Origin: Xenorhabdus anantnagensis
GTDB lineage: Bacteria; Pseudomonadota; Gammaproteobacteria; Enterobacterales; Enterobacteriaceae
NCBI RefSeq assembly: GCF_028598555.1
Contig: NZ_JAQRFN010000014.1
Location: forward strand, 1 to 64,000
DNA length: 64,000 nucleotides
Direction of reading: 5' to 3'
Part shown: positions 55,750 through 64,000 of the stretch, piece after piece
Layout of the letters: each line of letters starts with the position of its first letter
Numbering within the stretch: the stretch's first letter is position 1
Notes under the pieces: model-generated
Database searches by the model: none
Seen by the model: the letters and a program-made list of their open reading frames with translations, nothing else
Told to the model about the DNA's origin: nothing
Position numbers and translations under genes: made by a program

Positions 55750-57288
55750 TTAACTTTCAGAGGTATCAATACTACCGAACCATATTTTTCCATAGGAAAC
55801 AGTTTCATTAATTGAAAATTCATAATCGAAATAAATGGTCCCAGATGAATTATCATAATATGGCTGTATGTTAACAATTTCTTCATAAGGAATATGAATC
55901 ATTAAGGATGCTAATTGTGTCTTAGAGTTAATAATTGCTGGCATTCTACCTGTAAATGACTTAATAAATCCTTTATTCCCACCAGAAATATATATATTCA
56001 ACTTTACATGCGAATTTAACGGAATTTTACCTTTTGATTTATCTCCCCCTAAAATTTCAACAAACAATCCTGTATTTTGAGTGCTATTATTACCTTCATA
56101 GTATTTTATGGCATCATAATCAATATCGTTATTATTTGGTATAATGTTATCTGGATTAACACCGAGACTCGTATAAACTATACAAGGATCATACTCTCTT
56201 TCTACATTTTGGCTTGGTTGATATATGGCTCCTCCCATATAGGTCAATATTAATGGTTCTGAAACTAAAGCATCTCCTTTTTTGTTAACAATAATGTAAG
56301 ATAACTCAGATTTTTCATAGTAATTAAATATATAATAGGGTAATTTAATAAAATAAGAACCTAATTCTTTCTTTGGATTTTCAATGGTAAAGAAATAATC
56401 AATATAATTTCCGTTGACAAAAAATAAAACGTTATCATCAGGTATAGCGTTATCATAATTCATTATTGAAACATAAAAATTTTGAGAACCGTTAGAACTT
56501 AAATTTCCTGTCCAGAAATTCATAATTTCTGGTCTCTGTAAAGGAGAGTTCTGATTGGTGTATTTATCATAGATAACAAAAATAGGGCTTTGTGCTGATA
56601 TTGCTTGGGTGCTATTAGGAATTAAAGAAAATAAATTAATAACTAGTGATAATGATTCTTGTGGATATATATAAAATACTAAATTCCCATATTTATCTGA
56701 AATTATAAATACTCCCTCATTATTACCTATATGTTGAGTATTAATTCTAGCCTTTTTATCATCAGCATAGAAAATATGCACTTCTTCCAAGCTACTTTGT
56801 ATACTTGATGTTATAAAAACAGGTACACTTGATAAAGGTTTTCCATTTTTATCTTGTATGATAGTTTCTACTTTAGAAAATATAGTGCCTTTAGGGGGAT
56901 CATTTGATGATGTGGGCATGTCTAAAATCTTGGGGTTAACACTTAATTTCAATGATTGAGGATCTATTGTTCTCGCTGTGTATTTTAAAGATCTTGTTTG
57001 GAATCCACTGATAGATTCTTCAACATTGAAGGAAATTGAAGAGTATTCAGATATCGAATCAGAAACAACAAGTTCAACAGTTGCTGTTGCAATTTTTTTG
57101 TTTCCATCAGATAAAGGTTTTACAGGAACAGGATCTGAGGGTACATTAATATTAATGTTTTTTGTAAATAAAATGGTAGAGTTTGGTTTTATTATTTCAT
57201 CTGATATTAAGGTTACAGTAAACAACAAATGCTGACCTATTATTAAATCAGTATTATTAGGTAAAGAAAACTTCATTGATAAAGACAT
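55750..57288 (-). CDS. Ig-like multidomain paralogue 3
   Basis: A 512-aa family member with all four domains: A (MKFSLPNNTDLIIGQHLLFT), B (VETIIQDKNGKPLSSVPVFI), C (FIKLPYYIFNYYEKSELSYI, ending LTYMGGA) and D (YDPCIVYTSLGVNPDNIIPN, ending YGKIWFGSIDTSES). Strongly AT-rich, Asn/Ser/Ile-rich protein without signal peptide. Its start region is the closest relative of the vestigial fragment at 59083. Confidence 0.78.
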   Translation of the reverse strand: MSLSMKFSLPNNTDLIIGQHLLFTVTLISDEIIKPNSTILFTKNININVPSDPVPVKPLSDGNKKIATATVELVVSDSISEYSSISFNVEESISGFQTRSLKYTARTIDPQSLKLSVNPKILDMPTSSNDPPKGTIFSKVETIIQDKNGKPLSSVPVFITSSIQSSLEEVHIFYADDKKARINTQHIGNNEGVFIISDKYGNLVFYIYPQESLSLVINLFSLIPNSTQAISAQSPIFVIYDKYTNQNSPLQRPEIMNFWTGNLSSNGSQNFYVSIMNYDNAIPDDNVLFFVNGNYIDYFFTIENPKKELGSYFIKLPYYIFNYYEKSELSYIIVNKKGDALVSEPLILTYMGGAIYQPSQNVEREYDPCIVYTSLGVNPDNIIPNNNDIDYDAIKYYEGNNSTQNTGLFVEILGGDKSKGKIPLNSHVKLNIYISGGNKGFIKSFTGRMPAIINSKTQLASLMIHIPYEEIVNIQPYYDNSSGTIYFDYEFSINETVSYGKIWFGSIDTSES

Positions 57289-57390
57289 GTTTACCTACTA
57301 TTTTATAATTATGTCGGATATTTATTGTCTATTTGGTGAACACTAATGTGATCACCAAATTTTATAAATTAAATAATCATTATAAAAGGT

Positions 57391-58986
57391 TTAGTCTCCA
57401 TCAGCGGGCATAGTTTCAATAGCTGCTGACCAAATATTACCATATTGATTATCCCCATCAAAAAATGTATAATCAAAAGTAATATTTCCTGCTGAACCAT
57501 TTTCGTATTCGTTCACACTAACAATATCATCAAATGGAATTTTAATAATCGCAGATATTTTATTAAGAGATCCAACAGGTTGTTTTATTATTACCCCATG
57601 ATAAGATTTAGTATAGTTTTTATTTACTGAATTAATGTATAAAGTTAGCATTACATGGGTATTTAATAGTACTTTATTGGGTTCAGTAATTGTGTCAGTA
57701 GTTCCTAATATTTCGATATATAATCCATACGTTCCGTTATCTGGAGTATCTGGATATTTCATTATCGCAGCGTAATTAACCGCATCGTGATTTTGTATTA
57801 TATTATTTGGTTGGATTCCAAGACTTGTGTGAACTATACAAGGAGTGTGGTTTCTTTTTACACCTGATTCAGGTTCATATGGAACCCCTCCTTTATAGGT
57901 TATTGGTAATGACAAAGAAGGAAACATGTCGCCTCGTGGTTTAATGACGACATAAGAAAGTTTACTTGGATTGTTAATCTTAAATATTTGATAAGGTAAT
58001 TGGGTTGTAATGTTATAGCTACCTAATTGACTTTTCGTGTCAATAATATCTACTTTTTGGTTACAATAATTTCCGTCTACGAAAAACAATATAGTATCAC
58101 CGTTGTTATTATTGTCATATGAATCTATTGATACGTTGAATAATGATACTCCAGAAGTAGCCGTTAGATTTCCCTCTTCTTCGCTAGGAACAATTGGAAA
58201 CTCTAAAGCATTATCATAATCATCAGGTTGACTATTAACGACATAAAGTTTTTGTTTGGCATAAACTTCACTACCATTAATACCCAGTATATTGGTTGTA
58301 AATTCAGCTACTTCTGATAATGAACGATTTGGATAAATATAAAAAATTATATTTCCACTTTCATCTGAATTTATGAAAAATCCTTTCGTGGCACCAAATT
58401 TTTTCGGGTAAATTTTAGAAGAATCATCAGTATTTGAAGTATAAATTGAAAAATTATCAAGATCACTAGGCCTAGTTAATGTTATAAATATTGGTACATA
58501 AGGTAAAATATTCTTATTTTTATCCTTTATAATTGCAACCGCTGCACTAAATTCTCTTTTAAGTGATGAAGGAGTGTTAGGCACGTTTTTTGTCGGTATA
58601 TCTAAATATGGTCTAGATAGCTTGAGAACCATTGAATCTAAATTAATATGGTTTGCTTTACACGTAAAAGTTTTCTTAGTAGTATCTGGAATTTTATCTA
58701 GCTCTATTTCAAATATAATAGGATCTGTTTCAGGCATAGTATTAGATACAGTCAGATGAAGAGCTGCCGTATAGGTACCTGTATGATCAGGAGACGGAGT
58801 AAAGTATGCCGAGTTAGTTGAATTAGCCTTAATATTAGTGCCTTTACTGAATTTAATAGTTGAGGTTTCTAGATTTTTTTTTGTTATTGCAGTAACAACA
58901 AAATCAATTTCTTGACCTATAATCAAATTCGCTTTAGTAGGATCTATTGAATAACTAATTTTTGGATCTTCGTCTAGATTAATCAT
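57391..58986 (-). CDS. Ig-like multidomain paralogue 4
   Basis: A 531-aa copy with the full four-domain layout: ANLIIGQEIDFVVTAITKKN (A), IIKDKNKNILPYVPIFITLT (B), QLPYQIFKINNPSKLSYVVI (C) and CIVHTSLGIQPNNIIQNHDA (D), ending GNIWSAAIETMPADGD. Residues ~55-135 are almost identical to those of paralogue 5, also in DNA, while the remainder is clearly less similar; this suggests recent gene conversion or a recent duplication with unequal divergence. Confidence 0.8.
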   Translation of the reverse strand: MINLDEDPKISYSIDPTKANLIIGQEIDFVVTAITKKNLETSTIKFSKGTNIKANSTNSAYFTPSPDHTGTYTAALHLTVSNTMPETDPIIFEIELDKIPDTTKKTFTCKANHINLDSMVLKLSRPYLDIPTKNVPNTPSSLKREFSAAVAIIKDKNKNILPYVPIFITLTRPSDLDNFSIYTSNTDDSSKIYPKKFGATKGFFINSDESGNIIFYIYPNRSLSEVAEFTTNILGINGSEVYAKQKLYVVNSQPDDYDNALEFPIVPSEEEGNLTATSGVSLFNVSIDSYDNNNNGDTILFFVDGNYCNQKVDIIDTKSQLGSYNITTQLPYQIFKINNPSKLSYVVIKPRGDMFPSLSLPITYKGGVPYEPESGVKRNHTPCIVHTSLGIQPNNIIQNHDAVNYAAIMKYPDTPDNGTYGLYIEILGTTDTITEPNKVLLNTHVMLTLYINSVNKNYTKSYHGVIIKQPVGSLNKISAIIKIPFDDIVSVNEYENGSAGNITFDYTFFDGDNQYGNIWSAAIETMPADGD

Positions 58987-59082
58987 GTTATCACCTCGTT
59001 ATGAAAAATAAAAAACATATCATTAAATAAATTATTTAAAATATATTAATTTTTTATATATCCTATTGGTGTAATGAAACTC

Positions 59083-59127
59083 TTAATTAACAATTAAATC
59101 TATGTTACTTGGTAAACAAAATTTCAT
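59083..59127 (-). pseudogene. Vestigial start of a further paralogue
   Basis: On the minus strand the codons read MKFCLPSNIDLIVN and then a TAA, matching the start of paralogue 3 (MKFSLPNNTDLII) in 10 of 13 residues. The rest of that gene is gone. The 226-bp spacer between paralogues 4 and 5 thus contains the remains of a sixth member. Confidence 0.7.
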
Positions 59128-59212
59128 AGAATTAATGGTTTTTAGTCCATAATTATCATATAGTATCTATTATTAATTGTCACTCATATAAGTGAGCAAT
59201 CAAGCATCTGAG

Positions 59213-60814
59213 CTAATTATTATAAGAATTAGTATCCTTATCAGAAGGAATGGTTACAATAGAGGAATTCCACACCTTACCATATACTGTCTTATAACCA
59301 TCTGTAATAAAATTATAATCTAAATAAACATATCCTCCTGCACCACTATCTGTATATGGAATAATATTGACAAGATCCTTATACGGAATATTAATGATTG
59401 CAGATAATATACCATCTTTCTGTTTGATTATTGGGTTTTTTGGATAGTTTATTATCTGATTTTTATTTTGAGAATTAATATATAAATTTAGTGTTATTTG
59501 AGTACCCTCTGATATTGCTGGAACTCTTCCAGAGAGGTCTTGATCACTTAAAATTTCAATATATAATCCAGTACCATCACCATGGACATATTTCATTATT
59601 GCAGCATAATTAATTGCATTATTATTTGGTATTATATTATAGTCTCTGACTCCTAGGCTAGTATGAACTATACAACGAGCGTAGTCCCTTTTTACATGAA
59701 GATCTGGCTCATATGGTGTTCCCCCTGTATAAGTTACTGGTAAAGCCAAGGAGGCTCTCATATCTCCCTTTGGGCTAATAACAACATAGGAAAACTCACT
59801 AGGCTTGTTGAGTTTAAAAATTTGGTAAGGCAATTGCGTAACATCATTGTATTCTCCTATTTGAGTTTTCGGATCAGTAATGGACACACTATGTTTGCTA
59901 TATACATGATCAACAAAAAATAATATTGTGTCATTTTTTCTTGCGTTTTCATATTCTACTGATATACCAAAAACTCGCATACCAGCACTAGAGGAAATAT
60001 TTCCTGTATCATTCCCCCATATTATTGGATATGGTAAGGCATTAAAAAAACTGGGTGGATGGCTATTAACAGTGTAAAGTTTTTGGGTAGCGTAAATTGA
60101 ACCATCATCAATCCCCGGAATTACTGATAAAAATTCAATTACTTCGGACAATGAACTTGTTGGATAAATATAGAAAACTATATTTCCTTGATCATCTGAG
60201 TTTATAAAAAAACCCTTCATAGAATCACCGAACATTTGTGGATAAATCCGAGAATAAGGATCAGTGTTTGAAAAATAAATTGAAAGATTATCTATATCAC
60301 TATGCTTGCTTAATGTTATAAATATTGGCACATTAGGCAAATTTTTTTTATTAATATCTTTTATGGTTGTAGCTACTATACTATATACATTCCCACTTGG
60401 AGGAGTATTAGTAACTCCTTGAGCGGGTAAATCCAAATATGGATTAGATAGCTTGAGAGCCATTGAATCTAAGTTAATATGGTTTGCTTTACACGTAAAA
60501 GTTTTCTTAGTAGTATCTGGGATTTTATCTAGCTCTATATCAAATATAATAGGATCTGTTTCAAGCATAGTATTAGATACAGTCAGATGAAGAGCCGCCG
60601 TATAGGTATCTGTATGATCAGGAGACGGAGTAAAGTGTACCGAGTTAGTTGAATCAGCCTTAATATTAGTGCCTGTACTGAATTTAATACTTGAGATGCC
60701 TATATTTTTTTTTGTTTTTACAGTAACAGTAAGCTGAATCTCTTGACCTATAATTAAATTCGCGTTGTCATGTATAGAATAGCTTATTTTTACATATTTA
60801 TCTTGAGTAACCAT
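59213..60814 (-). CDS. Ig-like multidomain paralogue 5
   Basis: The first gene of the array in transcriptional order, 533 aa: ANLIIGQEIQLTVTVKTKKN (A), TIKDINKKNLPNVPIFITLS (B), QLPYQIFKLNKPSEFSYVVI and LALPVTYTGGTPYEPD (C), CIVHTSLGVRDYNIIPNNNA (D) and the end YGKVWNSSIVTIPSDKD. No signal peptide or membrane segment. It shares a nearly identical DNA block with paralogue 4. The promoter for the array probably lies in the 1-kb region upstream. Confidence 0.8.
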   Translation of the reverse strand: MVTQDKYVKISYSIHDNANLIIGQEIQLTVTVKTKKNIGISSIKFSTGTNIKADSTNSVHFTPSPDHTDTYTAALHLTVSNTMLETDPIIFDIELDKIPDTTKKTFTCKANHINLDSMALKLSNPYLDLPAQGVTNTPPSGNVYSIVATTIKDINKKNLPNVPIFITLSKHSDIDNLSIYFSNTDPYSRIYPQMFGDSMKGFFINSDDQGNIVFYIYPTSSLSEVIEFLSVIPGIDDGSIYATQKLYTVNSHPPSFFNALPYPIIWGNDTGNISSSAGMRVFGISVEYENARKNDTILFFVDHVYSKHSVSITDPKTQIGEYNDVTQLPYQIFKLNKPSEFSYVVISPKGDMRASLALPVTYTGGTPYEPDLHVKRDYARCIVHTSLGVRDYNIIPNNNAINYAAIMKYVHGDGTGLYIEILSDQDLSGRVPAISEGTQITLNLYINSQNKNQIINYPKNPIIKQKDGILSAIINIPYKDLVNIIPYTDSGAGGYVYLDYNFITDGYKTVYGKVWNSSIVTIPSDKDTNSYNN

Positions 60815-61785
60815 TTCATCACCTTATAATAAATATATTTTTTAATAATTAATCTGAAATTATTTTTTTGATAAATTCCGTTACGTAATAGTATAGATAA
60901 TATGTAAACGTCAATAAAAACATGTTTAAAATAATAGCAATGAACCAACATGCTGAAAAAGAAAAATTAATTTTAAAATTTCCCCGCCAAAAAAATGAAC
61001 TTATATTTTCATAGCAGTATATCAATATAAAAATAAAATAATAATAATAAATGTTTATCACGTGATAACTGTTTTGTATCATAGTATATTATTCTTACAA
61101 TCAAAAAAAAGATATAATCTGGCTCTATTGTAGTGCAATTTTAGTGTAAAAAAAGAATATTTCACTGGATTAATTTAATAAAAAATTTATTGATAATTTT
61201 ATCATTAGTCCATAAAACAAGATCCTACATATTATATGTATTTGATATCATAATTATCCAAGTCATAATGTTTGTCTCCCAACAACTCAGAGATTTCGAT
61301 GAAAAAGAGGGGAATCAATCACATTTCATAAAATTCGCAGATGGGTTGGATTTCTAAATTATCCAAAGGTAACGTAGTTATGCATTGAGGTGATAATTTT
61401 TAAAGTTAGGAAGACAGAATTAATACTGATATGCAGTGTCCGCGAAGCATTGCAAATTACAGAATTATTCATAGAAAAATTAACGGTTGCTCTTTTATTC
61501 CGGCTTGATATACGAGATAAGAATAGTCGGGTTGGAAGATAGGATAACAAAATAAACAATGGTAGTGTTAATGGTCTCCTTTACCTGTACTATGTTTTGT
61601 CACCCCCTTTTGTTTGGTTTCAAAATCGACATTTCATATCCTCAAAAATTGAAAATAGAGAGTATACACAAATAACAACACGTTGAATGTATGACTGACT
61701 TTGATGGATGCTATTTATCCTTTTTTCAGCAGAAACAGAGTAGGTGCGTGGAGAAGATTAGCAGAACTCAGATCTCAAAACTATT
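60815..61785. other. Non-coding AT-rich kilobase between the array and the invasin-like gene
   Basis: About 1 kb of very AT-rich DNA. A hydrophobic, Tyr/Ile/Phe-rich open frame at 60849-61082 has no convincing start signal and looks like chance in AT-rich sequence. It must hold the promoter of the minus-strand array, and its right end precedes a plus-strand terminator. I see nothing else. Confidence 0.5.
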
Positions 61786-61818
61786 GAGGAGTCCCTATCG
61801 CGGCACTCCTCTTTTTTT
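61786..61818 (+). terminator. Plus-strand intrinsic terminator with no gene in front
   Basis: GAGGAGT (61786-61792) pairs with ACTCCTC (61805-61811), followed by seven Ts (61812-61818). The Ts are on the plus strand, but the gene ending here is on the minus strand, and no plus-strand gene lies upstream. It may end a small RNA starting in the preceding ~150 bp. Confidence 0.75.
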
Positions 61819-61839
61819 GTGTTATACCTCAAGCACTAC

Positions 61840-64000
61840 CTACCCTGCAGTACATACTATTAACCCAGCTGCATTAGGATCATCAACTATTTTATCATTC
61901 ACTGAGTCATATATAACATATTGAGTAGGAGAATTTGGGTCCCCCAAGACTTTTATCATAACTTTGTCTGGAACCGCTTTTTTATCTCCTTGAAATAATC
62001 CCCATCTATAGAGATTTTTAAACTCTGAACCTACAGCTGTTAGGCCATATTTACTTAGAAAATCTTTTTTTGATAAAGGCTTATATGTCACCCCACCTAT
62101 ACCTATGTCGTTATCACATGTAACTTTATCATTTATTGTGTGATATCCTTCAAATATTGGGGAATTAGCATCATGTAGCAAAAATCTTCCGAGAGTTGCC
62201 GCGTATTCATACAAATAAATTCTGCCGTCTTTTTTTGTAATTGTAGCTTTTACTGTTCCACTGCCTTTGTTATCAAAAGATAAAGGGCCTTTATTGTCAC
62301 TTCCAGCATAAATAAAGTAGAAATACGGGTATGGGTTTGGCTCATAAACATCTACCTCATATTGAAGTTCCGATGGATTGAAGGCTGTATCAGGATGAGA
62401 AGGGTCTCTCAATTCTCCCCTTAAGGCATCAAAAAAGTTATACGGATGATGTGGTTTATAAAATGACTGAGATACACTCGGGTTATATTGATTATAGACA
62501 TACAGCATAGCGTCCTGAGGCACAGGAGCAAAACTTACCAAATTATCAGACTCCTTATCTTTGGGGGCACCACCGGGTAATTCACTCGGTATTGTCAATG
62601 TCACTTTGATAAATGTGTTTTCGATATCCTCTTTATTACCAACTCCAACATGACTGTCTAATGTTGCATATAAATACCCTTCATCGTCTGTTTTTAGTGA
62701 TGTTTTTTCAGGTTCAGATAAGTATCTGGAGTCGATTTGTGTCTGATTGCGTGTCCATGTCACACTACTAAATATATGATTTTGAACTTTATCTTGGCCG
62801 TTACTTCCTTTCCTTGTAATCAATGCCCTGTATTTGTATTTATCAGTCCCATTACCAAGCAGCGGTTTTTCCTTATCAAATGGTTTTTCAATACCATCGA
62901 CCACAACCGTATGGACCTCAACACTGGTAATCTCAAAATCCACAGGTGGAGATTTAAAATTAATTGAATCTACACACTTCTGTGTTGTTGAAGATACAGG
63001 AGCACCAACAACAGTCAGACATATCTCAGCATTTGTAACAATAGGTTTATCCTTTGTACTTGTTAATTCCGCGTTTAATTTTCCATTAGTTACAGTCGTT
63101 ATTTTTCCTGAAGGCGATAAAGATAGACCCGCATCTTTTGGATTTGTTGGTGATTTAATAATCCACTCAAATGGTATATTTCCCGTATCCGTATCTTTGT
63201 TTTGAACATCAGCACCAAACACGGTTGCTGTAAATTCATATGATCCTCCAGAAGTAATTGTTCCATTTGGTGTGCCTGGACTTAATGTTACGCTCTGAAT
63301 TGATGGCCAGTTGAAAGCCAAGTCTGTTTGCGAGGGTGGAGAACCACTGATAGCAGCTTTTACTGTAACTATTTGTTCCACACTGCTGCTAAATGTTGCC
63401 ACTGGATTACCGGCAGTGTAATTTGTTGTGACTTTATCACGATGAGGAGCATCAAAATCCCATGTTATTGGCAGATTTTTCAGTGAATTTTTATCGTTAA
63501 TTATTGCCGTAACAGTATATGTTTCACCGACCAGTATTGGGCTGTTAGGTGTAGTTGTTAGTGTAATTTTGGCTGTCTTGAAAGAAACTTTATCAGCTGG
63601 AGTTGGTTTTTTTTGCCCTTCAATCGAAAGAGTAACAATGACATCATCTACTGGTTCTGAACTCGTCAATGTTGCGGTCAATTGCCCTTTATCATCGGTT
63701 TTGTCACCGTTAGGCACTAATTTCAACGTCGAAATCTCTTTATGATCATGATCCCAGTTTATATTGGCGATTGATGTGTTTGGTGGGACTGGATTATTAC
63801 TGCCATCCAAAACAACAGCTTTATAGGTATAAGCCTGAATCCCATCTGCTATGAGAGGTGCTGTCATATTGTTTGGTGATGAAACTTTTATTTTGTCTAC
63901 ATGAAAACGTGAAGTATCTTCTCCAAAACTCACCGTTCCTACCAATTGTTGCGGCTCCCCTTCTATCTTTAAGTAAATTTTTGCATTCTGGATGGCTTTT
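61840..64000 (-). CDS. Intimin/invasin-like adhesin, C-terminal part (runs off the window)
   Basis: The frame stays open to the window edge, so the true start lies beyond 64000; over 715 residues are visible. They hold successive Ig-like (Big) domains: VDKIKVSSPNNMTAPLIADG with TDDKGQLTATLTS, AKITLTTTPNSPILVGETYT, SVTLSPGTPNGTITSGGSYE, and EITSVEVHTVVVDGIE with TDDEGYLYATLDS. The last ~180 residues (FYKPHHPYNFFDALRG to GLIVCTAG), with two cysteines (KVTCDND and IVCTAG), have the look of a C-type-lectin-like tip as in invasin/intimin. Inverse autotransporters of this kind sit in the outer membrane; the barrel would be upstream. Host-cell or surface attachment is inferred. Confidence 0.78.
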   Translation of the reverse strand, partial: KAIQNAKIYLKIEGEPQQLVGTVSFGEDTSRFHVDKIKVSSPNNMTAPLIADGIQAYTYKAVVLDGSNNPVPPNTSIANINWDHDHKEISTLKLVPNGDKTDDKGQLTATLTSSEPVDDVIVTLSIEGQKKPTPADKVSFKTAKITLTTTPNSPILVGETYTVTAIINDKNSLKNLPITWDFDAPHRDKVTTNYTAGNPVATFSSSVEQIVTVKAAISGSPPSQTDLAFNWPSIQSVTLSPGTPNGTITSGGSYEFTATVFGADVQNKDTDTGNIPFEWIIKSPTNPKDAGLSLSPSGKITTVTNGKLNAELTSTKDKPIVTNAEICLTVVGAPVSSTTQKCVDSINFKSPPVDFEITSVEVHTVVVDGIEKPFDKEKPLLGNGTDKYKYRALITRKGSNGQDKVQNHIFSSVTWTRNQTQIDSRYLSEPEKTSLKTDDEGYLYATLDSHVGVGNKEDIENTFIKVTLTIPSELPGGAPKDKESDNLVSFAPVPQDAMLYVYNQYNPSVSQSFYKPHHPYNFFDALRGELRDPSHPDTAFNPSELQYEVDVYEPNPYPYFYFIYAGSDNKGPLSFDNKGSGTVKATITKKDGRIYLYEYAATLGRFLLHDANSPIFEGYHTINDKVTCDNDIGIGGVTYKPLSKKDFLSKYGLTAVGSEFKNLYRWGLFQGDKKAVPDKVMIKVLGDPNSPTQYVIYDSVNDKIVDDPNAAGLIVCTAG

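Noticed and set aside
60849..61082. A 77-codon hydrophobic frame on the minus strand
   Set aside because: Composition is Tyr/Ile/Phe/Asn as expected of AT-rich random sequence; no ribosome-binding site or homology seen.

Overview
The window looks like an enterobacterial chromosome, most likely Xenorhabdus or a close Morganellaceae relative; the genus is inferred. Enterobacterial gene orders are recognisable: feoABC–tex–greB–ompR–envZ, pstSCAB–phoU, and yihI–hemN ... glnG–glnL–glnA. EnvZ here has almost no periplasmic domain, a feature known for Xenorhabdus EnvZ. No tRNA, rRNA, CRISPR array or intact prophage was seen.

Layout. (1) 0.4–4.0 kb: an AraC-type regulator and an EmrAB-type tripartite efflux pair. 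(2) 4.5–13.6 kb: an unusual biosynthetic block. It holds a LuxE-like acyl-protein synthetase, an IscU-like scaffold, a cysteine desulfurase, a fatty-acyl-AMP ligase, an acyl carrier protein and a flavin monooxygenase, mostly with overlapping start/stop codons. An unrecognised 237-aa protein, a second cysteine desulfurase and an MFS exporter follow. I read it as a candidate pathway for a sulfur-containing acyl metabolite. (3) 13.6–27.98 kb: core genes for ferrous iron uptake, transcription factors Tex and GreB, OmpR/EnvZ and phosphate transport, with Fur and Pho boxes visible. (4) 28.1–30.6 kb: a polar amino-acid ABC importer with no ATPase gene beside it. (5) 30.85–34.45 kb: an Hcp–effector–immunity set of type VI secretion, with a duplicated and fused membrane immunity protein. 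(6) 34.6–39.9 kb: adenine permease under a PurR box, a GT39-type glycosyltransferase, yihI and hemN.

(7) 39.9–46.1 kb: an island between hemN and glnG, which are neighbours in E. coli. It holds a decayed IS110 element, two IS1-family relics and, between the relics, a compact RiPP-like cluster: a 43-aa precursor, an HExxH protein, a cupin protein and an ABC exporter with a shortened ATPase domain. (8) 46.2–50.4 kb: glnG–glnL–glnA with NtrC sites and a sigma-54 promoter. (9) 50.7–64 kb: a second accessory region in place of the typA expected from E. coli. It carries an RCC1-repeat protein, five tandem paralogous Ig-like proteins, a vestigial sixth copy, and the C-terminal part of an intimin/invasin-like adhesin that runs off the window.

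A pattern across the core genes is that envZ, pstB and glnG each carry an in-frame tandem repeat with a 15-bp period that the E. coli orthologues lack. All similarity statements come from reading the sequence and from memory of the families; no database search was run.
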